Source of the DNA: Protula sp. h YS-2021 | Taxonomy: Eukaryota > Annelida > Polychaeta > Sabellida > Serpulidae | Reading direction: 5' to 3' | NCBI GenBank assembly: GCA_949752745.1 | Contig: CATKHT010000044.1 | Span: 1 to 64,000, forward strand | Length of the DNA: 64,000 bases | Shown here: positions 1 through 29,502 of the stretch, piece by piece | How the letters are laid out: every line of letters begins with the position of its first letter | Position numbering within the stretch: position 1 is the stretch's first letter | Position numbers and translations under genes: made by a program | The notes under the pieces: generated by a model | Database searches by the model: none | Told to the model about the DNA's origin: nothing | What the model saw: the letters and a program-made list of their open reading frames with translations, nothing else

Positions 1-349
1 TTGGATGATGTAGAATTGATACTGTACATCAAATAGCGCATAGGAAAAGCAAGACTACTCCAAAAAATGCAGCAGAAACACACGAAAAAAAAAACACACA
101 CACAGGATATGTAAAACTTGAAGGACGATAAGGAAAAGAAATCTAACACACCAACCTCCCACACCCCCTCTAACAACCACCATCACCATCCAATATTTGT
201 TGCATCTGGGCAATTAATGTCGACGAAATGTACCAAAAGCCGCCATAAATAATGTCACACTGAGATAAAGAGAGGAAAGGTATTTTTGATTTCCCTCAAT
301 GCTTGGGATCGTAAACGATATGATAACATTGTGGAACTGCATAATCACG

Positions 350-486
350 TTAGCGAGAGGGAGGGAGGGAGGGAGGGAGGGAGGGAGGGAGGGAGGGAGG
401 GAGGGAGGGAGGAGGGAGGGAGGGAGGGAGGGAGGGAGGGAGGGAGGGAGGGAGGAGGGAGGGAGGGAGGGAGGGAGGGAGGGAGA
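350..486 (+). repeat. GGGA/GGA purine tract
   Basis: Almost uninterrupted (GGGA)n with occasional GGA units. The G3 runs could form quadruplexes. Frames read through it only because the repeat lacks stop codons. Confidence 0.9.
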
Positions 487-601
487 TTTCCGAGTCAGTA
501 CACCATAGAAAAGGACTTACCTACGATGACAGTAATATGATATATATATAATCGTCTCTGAATTATAGAGAAGTGCGATAATAAAATCATACGCCATCCC
601 C

Positions 602-1480
602 CGCCAACTTCCGGTTTGGGGCTCGAAAGTGACATGGAGGTCAAAAACACCGGAAGTTATACCTTACGTATCGTCGTATAGGGCGTAGAGGTCGAAAATG
701 AGGTCAAAATTGCTCTATCTCTTACCGTTTTCCAGATAAAGGCCAACTTCCGGTTTGGGGTTCGAACGTGAACTGGAGGTCAAGGACACCGGAAGTTATA
801 CCTTAAGTATCGTCGTATAGGGGGTGGAGGTCGAAAATGTGGTCAGAATTGCTCTATCTCTTTCCGTTTTCGAGATAACTCATTGTTTTTCTTAAATAAC
901 GTTTTTTCGCCATTTCAAGGTCATGGTCAAGGTCAAGGTCAAAAATTTTTATCGGTTGCTTTAGATCGCATCGCTCTTTATATATATGCCAAGTTTGGCT
1001 TTTCTAGCTTCAACGGCCTTGCAGTAATTGTCTGAAAACCGTTTGACCTTTTTCGCGATTTGACCTTGACCAGTAAAGTCAAGGTCAAAAATTTTTATTA
1101 GGTGCACCACTTTCGATGACCCTCCATATATGTGCCAAGTTTGGTTGGTTTAGCTTCAGTGGTCTCGGACGTTTTCGAAATAATTCATTGTTTTTCTTAA
1201 ATAACATTTTTCGCAATTTCAAGGTCATGGTCAGGGTCAAGGTCAAAAATTTTTATTGGTTGCTTTAGATCACATCGCCCTTTATATATATGCCAAGTTT
1301 GGCTTTTCTAGCTTCAACGGCCTTGCAGTAATTGTCAGAAAACCGTTTGACCTTTTTCGCGATTTGACCTTGACCAGTAAGGTCAAGGTCAAAAATTTTT
1401 ATCAGGTGCACCACTTCAGATGACCCTCCATACATGTGCCAAGTTTGGTTGGTCTAGCTTCAGCGGTCTCGGAGGAGATG
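602..1480 (+). repeat. Diverged interspersed repeat in tandem, rich in TCAAGGTCA
   Basis: A ~139-bp unit beginning GCCAACTTCCGG occurs at 602 and 742. A ~305-bp unit beginning GTTTTCGA occurs at about 866 and 1171. Each long unit carries several TCAAGGTCA or AAGGTCA words, which match extended nuclear-receptor half-sites, and a conserved segment near GCCAAGTTTGG. It ends in an A-rich tail at about 1500. This is probably a dispersed non-coding repeat family; function is not shown. Confidence 0.65.
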
Positions 1481-2599
1481 TCTGGAAACCGATTCGGCGG
1501 AAGAAGAAAAAAAATAAAAAAAAGCGAGAAAAAAAAGGAAAAATAGGTGAAGAATTCGAGGCAATCCATCCCCATTTGGCATTTTCAATGCCAAGTGGGA
1601 ATTAACTCGAAAGAGAGATATGTATTAGTCGTGATCACACCCGAGTTTTTTTTAATGTAAATAATTTAGAAAACCATATTATTATTAATGAGAGACTGAG
1701 GGGAGTTATAAGGCATTTGATTTTATATATATATATATATATATTTTTCATAGATATGTCGAAATCTATTGGACCATTCCTAGCTAATGTTTGCTGGGAC
1801 GCGGGGGAGGGAGGGGGGTGGTGGTGGTGTGGGAGGGTAGGGATAGGAGCTGACGAAGTGACGGCAGGAAGGTACTTGATTTTTCGACTAGATATGTCGA
1901 ACCTCTTACGCTATTATTGGTGACGTCATCGATTTGCATGGAAAGGTCTCGCAGCCATTTCATTTTCAAGGTTTAAAGGAGGTCAGGTACGGATGAGAAA
2001 GTTGCAAACTAGAGAAATTTATTGTACGGTTCTGGATACACAGTGCCTCTTGGCTTGCTTCCAAAAATCGTGTATTTACATTTTATCCTGTTACTTAATG
2101 GCAACCTTTACATTATGGCAATCTTTACATTATTTCGTCAAGGTTCAAGAACTCCAAACGCAAATGTCATTCTTTTCTTACAAGTCACGTCTTTTTTACC
2201 AATGGCCGAGAAACCGGTTTTAGTCCTTTTTTTTTTTTTTTTTTTTTTTTGTTTGAGGAGAAAGTGGGTGTAAAGGGAGCGGACACGAGTGTAAATACAC
2301 TGTTTATTTTATAGTAAGACCGCAGGCTGTTTAGATAACCTATACTTACCATGAACAAGTGAATGAATGTTAAATTCCTGCCCGAACGCAGAATACGAGC
2401 ATGGCGGCTTGTAATAAAAACCACCCCACAAGACGCCTCCGAGGTGTCTGGGGGAGGGGAGCGGGGGTGGGGGTGGGGGGATGGGGGAGGGGTTGAATTG
2501 AGGGAGGCGGTAGGACTGAGCAGTTTAGTAAGGTGGGAATTGTGTGCACCAAACGGGGGGGGGGGGGGGGGGTAGTGGAAAGTTCTGCGGGTTGTGTCA

Positions 2600-2722
2600 A
2601 ACATTACCGGTCTATCAAGCATTACCGGGCACGGGGGGTTTCAGGCATTACCGGGCACAGGGCGTGTCAAGCATTACCGGACACAGGGTGTCTCACTGGG
2701 CACCAACAGTACAGGGTGTCCC
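2600..2722 (+). repeat. ~30-bp minisatellite (CATTACCGGRCACRGGG)
   Basis: Four to five imperfect copies of a unit containing CATTACCGG and CACAGGGTGTC. Confidence 0.7.
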
Positions 2723-5143
2723 GTATGCCTTTCTTGCAAGAAATGGATAAAGGCTTAGTGGTTGCAGAGCCTGAATACGGCTGTATCTGGACATCCACCC
2801 CACCCCTGGGCAGTTTTGGGAGTGGTTTGGGGTTTGTGGAGCGAGTAAACACCTGCCACTTTTTTGTGATCTCGCTGAATTATCTTTAGAGAAATAAAAA
2901 TCCTACAATGTATTTTCGAATAAGGAAAAAAATCTACGATCTTTTGAAATTTTTTAAACTTCGGTGATCTCTGATAAAAAAAACACACTACTGCCTTTTT
3001 TCAAGTATTAAAATCTTACACATTTTATTGTTTCACATGTGACAAAATCCAATAACTGCCTTTGATACCCCCTCTGCCATCTTTAATAAATATAAACCTT
3101 TTCATTATCTCCTCTTAAATATAATTTTGGGTAATTTTGCCATAAAACACAATACATAGAAACATATACATGAAAAAAGAGAACCGCACTAGAAAAATAT
3201 GGCTCTTTTCAAATGGAAGTTAAGGTGCACTGAAGTTACAGGAGGTGATACCTTGCTAATGGGACCAAATTGCCAACAGTATCCCCTCCCCCCCCCCCCA
3301 CCCCACCCCCCGCCCCTCTTTTTTCAATTTCCGCATTTCGATTGCCTTCCATTCTGAAGCATACCCCCTGCTCCTCCCTCTCCCCCCTCCCCTTTCTACC
3401 AACATACAGACCCAACCTTCCAGAGTAGACTAACTGCAGTCTTATAAGCGCTCATCCCCTGCACTCACTTCAATAATTCAAACCATATTAGGAAAACAAG
3501 TTTTTTCCCCATGTGTCTTCATTCACCTTCGAGTAGCTTTCAAATATAGGATTACTTAAGAAGAGATTTTTACCATTTTTTCTCCATGATTTTAACATTT
3601 TTTTCTTCTTTTTTCACAATTCTTTTTTCAGTATTCCTCTTTCTTTTAGCGGGCTTACTAAACGCATTTTTTTACGGACAAGCATGCAGACAAGTGGCCA
3701 GTCGTTTGTTTTTGTTTTGTTTGTTTGTTTTTTTTTTTAATTCATGAAAAAAAAATTTAAGATAACTAACATACCGTATTAAATCAACCGTGGGGTAAAT
3801 TTTGTATAAGGCAATTTAAGCTTGCTCATGCAGCGAATTAACCTAGAAGGTACTTGTCTACCTTCTATTTTTAAATAAATTGTCTTTAATTTTCCAGGGC
3901 TTTTTTCACATTGGGGCTCCTACAGGGGGCAATTGATCGTAACCACTCTGGTGTCCTTCTACTCGTAATGAAGCCTCCCGGTAAACGTGTGACGTTCGAA
4001 AAACGTTGGGAAGACGCCGCGACGTGTAGTCAGTCCTTTTGTGATTTCCAGTTTCGCTGAAGTCGGAAGGAAATGGTGCATGGGCGGGAGCAAACGTCAG
4101 CGTCTGGACAACGTTTGTTATTTTCATGCGCTGTAACAAAGACGTCGAATCGTCGACGGAGGCCGCTTGAGTTTGGCCACAACCAAACGACACACCTAAT
4201 CGACGTTGTTTTGTCAACGTCAATTCAACGTTATGCCAATTTATTGTTTAGAATTGTTTATAATAAACACAAGGAAAACGATGTCATTTTGCAGATTCTT
4301 ATATACAACAGCCAAATAACTTTGTGGAAATGTCGGAGCTATTATTTTGATTTCTTCATGCATTTCACTGTATGTATTTCGTCATAAATGGAGTTTCACT
4401 GTCCTTGTCAAAGACCAGATGAAAGAAATTAATCAAGTATTATCGAACAAACGCACTGTTTCTTGTTCAATTAAGCAGAAATTCCACGCCGAATATTTAA
4501 TCACCAAATTAAGTCTGGAAGCACATATTTATCCTTCTTTTATGAATGAACTCATGTTCCCTAGGGCTACAAGCTATTGCTTACTCCCCCATCTTCCCCC
4601 TCCCCCCCGTCCCCTCCCTTTCTGCTGTGGGGCTTGCACAAACTTAACTTTATTAGTTGTTCGTTAATGCGCCAATAACTGTGTGGCCAAACTACAAAGT
4701 TGTCGTCACAGGAGTGGTTTCTATACAAATCCGGGGATGGAGGGGACGGGAGGGCAGGGAGGGGAGGGAAGGGGAGGGGAGGGGGAGGGAGGGAGGGAGG
4801 GAGGGAGGGGAGGGAGGGAGGGAAGGCCACTGTCAATCACAACCAAACTGCAAATGTCAATTTAACGTTGCACCTAAGACGCTGTTTGTTTCCGACTAGC
4901 ATATAAAGTGACCAATCACAACCCAACTACCACCAGAGGCCGATTTACCTCAATGAGAATCTAAAAGACGGCTGTAACGTTTTGTTGGTCTTTCTTGCCC
5001 CCCTCCCTCCCTCCCTCCCTGTTTTAAGTTTTATGTCATTAATATTCCGCCACATTTTTTGTATGTGCCTCATTTCCTATTTGAATGGTGCGAAAAAACA
5101 AACATCAGGCGACAGCAGCACGTCAAAGAGCACCCCCAACAGC

Positions 5144-5308
5144 CACACCACTTCACCATAGGTCACGCCCATCAGGCACATCACTTCACCACGGGTCACG
5201 CCCAACAGGCACACCACTTCACCACGGGGCATGGCCAATAGGCACAGCAGTTCGTCACGGGTCACGGCAAACAGCCACAGTACTTCGACACGGGGCACGG
5301 CCAAGGGG
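5144..5308 (+). repeat. 33-bp minisatellite, five copies
   Basis: Five imperfect 33-bp units, each with CACTTCACCACGGGTCACG or a variant. The unit is a multiple of three, so long frames occur on both strands. It lies just upstream of the signal-peptide exon of the collagen gene. Confidence 0.8.
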
Positions 5309-5420
5309 ACTGTCTCATGAAATGGATCAGCCAACAGAATGCCACGTTTATCACGCGCACTCTTGTTTAACTGAACACGAATACTCCGGCTAATTCCAAA
5401 TATTTGTTACTTTGTTTCAG

Positions 5421-22945
<17,525 letters not shown>

Positions 22946-23945
22946 AACTGCCTCTAAATGCCTTACACTTTAAATGAAACGTTTTGAATTCGAAAACTCC
23001 AGGATAACATATCTGCCAAATATTGGTTCTCATATCTGCCAAATATTGGTTCTCTTTACTGTGATTCGTGTTTTATTTTTTTTTCTTGTTGCAAACAATT
23101 GAAAAACATTGATAATCATTTATATTGACGTATAAAAACTTTTATGTACATTTGATTAAATGTGAGCAGGGAATCCGTGGAGAATTCCTCTAAAACATAT
23201 CATTCGGCATTCTCTCTATATATAACGAGAACAGTCATGACTACGCCCCACCCCCCTCACCTCTACCACCCCCATGCACCCCCCCCCCCCCATCCCCTCT
23301 TTACGCCGCCTTTCTCATTCGTTTTCTTTACCATAAAATGTTTTAAAATACTCGAGAATTTGAAGTTCGTCCCTTTTTGTTCATACCATCAGCTTATAGC
23401 CATTTGTTAATAAGCGAAGCTTTTTTTCACACTTATTACATAATTTTGCACCTTACCACTTGTTCAGGCAGGCAAAGTATACCTTCAAATATTGAATTTT
23501 ATACGAAAATTTTAAGCAAATAACATATAGCAGAGGCGGGTTATATTGTCCAACACATTTTTTGCAGGTGATGACATACCTATGTCGTTAAAACTGCAGC
23601 TTATTATAAGTATCTTTTTTACATGATATATGCTAATACATATCGTCTTAGTCGAATTTTTACATATTTAAAACCCTGTTTTAATTCTTTATTTTATCTT
23701 AGTATTTTTTTTTCTTCTTCTTTTTCGTCTTCAAAACAATTCTGCAGTAATATCGTGTGTTTGGTGTAATTAAGTACAAGTCAAAGGGTGCTGTAATACT
23801 GGCTTGTGTACCTAGCAAGAGGGGTGTACCTAGCAACATATATGTATCTAGCAACATGTGTACCTAGAAGCGCTGTTTATGTATATAGAAAGGCGTAGCT
23901 GATGTTGATTTTTATTTTTCAACGTGTAATTGAATTCATTTTATA

Positions 23946-23951
23946 AATAAA
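23946..23951 (+). terminator. Candidate polyadenylation signal AATAAA of the collagen gene
   Basis: AATAAA about 1 kb after the stop codon, followed by a T/G-containing stretch. The intervening sequence holds no other feature I can support, so it would be 3'UTR. Confidence 0.45.
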
Positions 23952-24089
23952 AGTCATTTACAAAATCTCGGTGTAATATTGTAGTATTTCAACTGCATTA
24001 TACCTGTGATGTTTCAATCTGCAATGTAAATTTAAAGTACTGGATATTCCGTTATTGGCGCGTAGAAGCGTAGTATGCAAGGAGATTGT

Positions 24090-24345
24090 AAACGAGTTTT
24101 GATGCGTCTAGAGATCCTAGTCTGTCAGGAGAGTGCGAACGAAATGTTACGTGTGCATAGACCTTAGTCTGTCAGGAGAAAGCAAAGAAATGTTCCGTGC
24201 GCATAGACCTTAGCCTGTCAGGAGAATACACAGAAATGTTACGTGCGCATAGACTTTAGTCTGTCAGGAAAGTGCAAACGGACTGTGAAGTGTGCATAGG
24301 CCTTAGGCTGTCAGGAGAATGTAAACGAATTGTCAGAAGATTAGT
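24090..24345 (+). repeat. ~58-bp minisatellite between convergent genes
   Basis: About five imperfect units containing CTGTCAGGAGA and GTGCATAGACCTTAG. A second short array of about 15-bp units (GATGTCACTGTCAC) lies at 24755-24860. Confidence 0.75.
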
Positions 24346-25639
24346 GCATCCAGAGATTGTAAATGATTTTTGGCGTGTCCAGAGACTGTAAGAGAGTGGA
24401 AACAAGTGCTGAAGCTTGTTCGCTTAGTGCGAAGACGTCAAGTGTTGATCCAATCAGAACACCCGAGACAAAAAGTTCACGAAATCTGATTGGACAGAAT
24501 TTGATTTCACCATCCCCCCCCCCCTCCAAAAAAAAAAAAAAAAACGAACAGGCCCTATTTGTCCTCTCTGTCAGAAGACCGTGACGTCATTGTGGCGTCG
24601 TCATTACGACACGCTAACGCCTTGAGAAAAAAAAACGTATCCTTGCATTGTGACGGCAAATAAACTGTGACGTAAATAGACACTGGCAGTGACCAGCTCT
24701 TAGATTTTGTTTATGCTCAGAAATCTTAAATTCACGAAGTCTTCATACTAAGGCATTCGCTATCACGATGTCACTTTCACGATGTCACTATCACAATGTC
24801 ACCGTCACGATGTCACTGTCACGATGTCACTGTCACGATGTCACTGTCACGAGGTCGTATAAAACAATACTAAGATATTTTTAATAGGACCCTTTCTAAT
24901 TAAGCCACAACTTGTTTTGTATAAGCGCAGTCATTTATTATTCAAAGAAGGTCGTTGCTGAAAACACTTTGCAATTAACATCATTTAAGAAAATTATGTA
25001 GAAAAAAGTGTTACATTTTTTAATGATATCAGCGTAACTTTTTCATGAAACTCTGCTGTTCTGAAAACCGCTTCTGTGTGCCAAGTATTTTATAAGCAAG
25101 GGACTCAAGGTTTGAATATCGGTTTTCTTTTAGAAATGTTGCTAATAAATTTTTTCTTAACAAAAAAATAGACAATTTCTTGTTATTCCAGTCCGTACTC
25201 TTTGGGGACAAATATATACTGAGAAAAAAACGCCATGCAATTTAATTTGCCATATCTTTAAAAAAACACAGGTAAAATGTTACACTTGTGCTTTTTTATG
25301 TTATTGTTAAAAATTCTCGCAAAAAAACATAAAAAAGGGAAACATGACTGTGTGGAGTTAACAAAATGATACCTTACAGATACACAGAATACCGATAAAA
25401 CGGTGGGATTCCGTTTTATATATGTAATAGGAGACCTGTATAATTTGCTCGTTTATTATTCCAACAGTCACTTGACGTCACGTCATCTAAAATCGAAGTC
25501 TTTTCCGGTAATGACGGCCCCATTTTGTTTGTCAAGCAATAAAAGCAGGAGTAAAAAATTTAAAGGAAAATGAACTGTTTCTGTTGAACTTTAAGCAATC
25601 CGACCTCGATTTAATATTCTGACGTCAACATGACTAAAT

Positions 25640-25870
25640 GGCAACATTAATTCTGGTGTACTTTGGTTGTGATTAGTCTTGACCATGACCAAGGTACAAC
25701 CATCGCCTTTGACACAACGCTAAATAAACGGTGGGTAAGCAAAATTCTTTTACACGTTTGCTTTTGGTCGCAATCAAAAATCCGACTTTTTCCGTCGTCT
25801 AATCAACGTCTTTGGTGTAACGTTGATTAGATGTCGGAAAAATGACGTTGCATAGACGCTTTTGTAGCAA
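25640..25870. repeat. CAACGTC-type interspersed repeat fragment
   Basis: Carries the same CAACGTC/GACGTTG-rich words as 19629-20410. A further fragment lies at about 26255-26480, beyond the TA array. Confidence 0.45.
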
Positions 25871-25983
25871 CCATACAACAACCTCATCGTGTTATTGCTC
25901 ATTGAAAATGGAAGTCATGACCAAAGTGAGAGCGTAAAATTTGGCAATTTCACGAGTGCGCAAATTTTTCACGCCTAATTCCG

Positions 25984-26168
<185 letters not shown>

Positions 26169-26536
26169 TTAAAATTGGCTTCATACATATGCTGCGGTAC
26201 CGAGTGACCCAAAGGCAAGGGGAGGATGCGGGTGATTCCTGACAGTGACTCTATATAAATATTTCCCGACGTCTATACAACGATGCTCTCTGAACGTCAA
26301 TGCAAATCCGGGAGATGGACACGGTTTTGACTTCCAATTGCAAACTTTACGCAACCTTGATTAGTGCCATATAATCGACATCTATCAAACGTGGACCGGC
26401 AGAGCTTGCTTCGATTTCCATAACCAACCCAAACCCGACGCTAATCCGATCTCAATTGCGACATTTATCCACAGCTGATGAAAAGTTATTTACTGGGAAA
26501 TATTTACAGTTAATTTAATTACCAAGTCAGTAACAG

Positions 26537-26542
26537 TTTATT
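26537..26542 (-). terminator. Candidate polyadenylation signal of the F-type lectin gene
   Basis: AATAAA on the minus strand about 104 nt after the stop codon. Confidence 0.55.
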
Positions 26543-26645
26543 GAGTTAACACAAACACTTTGCTATCACGTGATCTGCACCTGTCCTACTTCATCCGATA
26601 GGTAGCTGTCACGTGATTATCTGCTGATTTAATCAGCGCTACCAA

Positions 26646-26905
26646 TCAGGGGTCACGTGGCCTGCCATTGATCCAATCACCATCAAGGGCTTGCTGCGAC
26701 GGGGCGATCGCGGCCTGACTCTGAAGCAGTTCACACATACGGGTCTCTGAGTCGTAATTAAATTGGTAACACCCCTCTCGTCTAATGCAGTCCATGGCAC
26801 ATAGCACGAGGCTGTGACGCAGGTGTGACGTCATGACTCCGTACTGGATGCGGTAGCCATACGCTAACTCAAACCAGGTGGGGTTTTGCTGCACGTACGG
26901 CGGTA
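26646..26905 (-). CDS. PAN/apple-like terminal exon of the F-type lectin gene
   Basis: Acceptor GACGTTGCAG precedes the exon. The 85-residue product has the spacing C-x3-C-x5-C then a later C (LCAMDCIRREGC ... RMCELL) and the FNYDSETRMC strand typical of small PAN domains, which bind protein or carbohydrate. It carries the gene's stop codon. Confidence 0.75.
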
Positions 26906-29022
26906 CTGCAACGTCAATGCGTCAAGTACACATAAGTACATATGACTACCGAAGTACACAAGTACATATACAAGTACAACCACTGTCAAAACAGTATATA
27001 TTACTTCCCTCTTATTACACCGTTTTATATGTTCTCTAAAGGGCTTGTTCTTGATGGAGTGTTGAAATTAAATATCTCACTACCACCTTCACGTTTACCT
27101 TGGAGAACGTGCACATAAAATTGAAAAGTACTCACGAGCAACCAGTTGAAACCCAAAACACTGCTTTTCCCCAGAGGTTTGATTAATTATCAACTAAATT
27201 ATAATAAAGTAAAATTTTTAGCCTATTTGATTAATCAACCTTCAATTTGCTGCAATATGTACACTGTAACGTAGAAATCAATTGTACAAGAATATTTTCG
27301 TGACGTCACCTACTTATTTCATCGATAATGGGTTCGAATTGCAGTTGTGTCGTTGCCATGGTGGCAGCGGTCGCGTTGGTGGTGTTGATGGTGGTGGCAG
27401 CGGTGGTGGTGGTGGTTGGCGATGTGTCAGGGAGTGATGTCTCATCTCCCTCCCCCTCTCCCTCCGCCGCCCCTGCCTCATAAATCTCCACTTCACAGAG
27501 CTCCAACAAGTGCGACGAATTAGGCTGTATGGCGATGTACTGCCCTGTGAGTGGGCATGCGAACGTGACCGTGGTGCCCGCTGGTATTGGGTCGCTGTAG
27601 TCACAGGCATCCCCCACAAAAGCTATAGAATTCCATTCACTCGGCATGGTCGCCACGGCACCGATAGAAAACTCTTGTAACAGATCCTCTAAAATCAAAA
27701 TCAAAGTACCTCCAATGACTTCAGCTGTGAATGTAAACCGACGATGCGATCATTAACAGACAGAGAATGATCAAAAATTTTTGGCTAAGTTATTACGTTA
27801 TGGATATAAAAAATAGTGCTAAATATAACTTATATTTTACTTGCAGTTATACATGTCAGTTATACATATCAGTTATATTACCTGTCAGTTATACATATCA
27901 GTTATATTACCTGTCAGTTATACATGTCAGTTATATTACCTGTCAATTATAGATGTCAGTTATATTACATGTCAGTTATACATGTCAATTTGTCGATTCA
28001 TATTTACAAAGACTTATTGACGAATGTCAATTGTATATGTCAATTATAAATGTCAGTTAGACATATCATACAATTATTCACATTTACAAACACTTATTGA
28101 CGAAATCTGATCAATTCATTGTTTTACAGAAGTTACAAGCTTGACATTTTTTAATATCTTAACGACTACCCAGTAAACATTCCAACGCCCCTCAAACATC
28201 GCTTTGAAATTGCGACGTTGATCCGATCAAATTGCAAACATTAAATCTTGTTGCAATAGGACTATGAGCATATCGTAGCTGTCAATCATAACATTGAATA
28301 GATGTTGGATTAACAGCGTTATAACGACGTTATATTTGGCTGCAAACTTAACACCACTTTCTCCGACTTCTAATTGTTCTGTTTTGGAGAAATTTTGAAA
28401 AGACATCAAGTTAAAAATTGCTTGCGCACAGACATCGAGCTCACAACAAAATAACTGCATCATATTGTCGCTCACCGCAAATCGAATGCGCGACAGCTCC
28501 ATTCAAAAATAAAACAAAATCAGAGCGTGAAATATGGGAATTTCTTAATCATTTATGCTTTTTCCGCATACTTTTTGGAAATATCGATGGAAAATGATTT
28601 TTACATAACCGGTGTTGGCGAATGACCTAAAATTGTGCGCTTTGAAATAGGAATGGGCGTGGCACTTTGTTATTTTATCTGTGTAGATGGCGATTCTTGG
28701 ATAATATTTCACCGACATCTTTATAACGTCGGGAGATAAGTGTTGTTTCCTTTTCGATTTGCAACCGATTCGCAACGTCAATTAGACGTTGGATAATTCA
28801 TCAATTCAACGCCTGCAGGTAGACTTTGTTTCTACTTTTACTAACATCCAAACCCGGCGTTGATCCCACGTCGGATGCAACGCCTATCTAACGACGTTCG
28901 AGCGTCGCAGTGCTTACTGGGTAGCCATTGTTGTAAGGTGATATGCTGATTGGCGGTGCCTGGAAAATATGGTTACTATTTATAACAAAGTACAGCTGGG
29001 CAAAGATACATTGAGGACATTA

Positions 29023-29083
<61 letters not shown>

Positions 29084-29433
29084 CATATATATATATATAT
29101 ATACCCCATGATTGACTGACGTACTTACCAGAGGGTGCACCACTCCTCGTTGTTATCACTACACTTGTGATGTTATAGACTCCCTGGAGGTCGACAGTCC
29201 ACCATACTGTAGAGCCCCCAGCAAAAACTCGTGAGCACGAACAATCTACAAAGTAACCATATACCCATCTATACAAGAACAAACTACAAAATACCTAACC
29301 ACTGGCCTGTACAAGAACAGACTACAAAGTACCGAAACACTTACCTGTACAAGAACAGACTACAAAGTACCCAAACACTTGCCTGTACAAGAACAGACTA
29401 CAAAGTAACCATACACGCACCTATGGTATATAT

Positions 29434-29502
<69 letters not shown>

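Larger units (their letters stand above)
1..5420. other. Non-coding, repeat-rich region upstream of the collagen gene
   Basis: No open frame here shows a recognisable domain or codon-like composition. The stretch holds a GGGA tract, a tandem repeat carrying AAGGTCA motifs, a ~30-bp minisatellite, poly-T and poly-G runs, a GGA-rich tract near 4730-4825 and a 33-bp minisatellite. The first exon of the downstream MAM-collagen gene (5'UTR and start codon) should lie here, but I could not place it. Confidence 0.6.

Noticed and set aside
286..540. GREGGREGG frames
   Set aside because: Low-complexity GGGA repeat without any conserved flank.
1420..1605. Possible small protein with KFGWSSFSGLGGDVW
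   Set aside because: The frame lies in a dispersed non-coding repeat ending in an A-rich tail; such frames recur with the repeat and show no gene structure.
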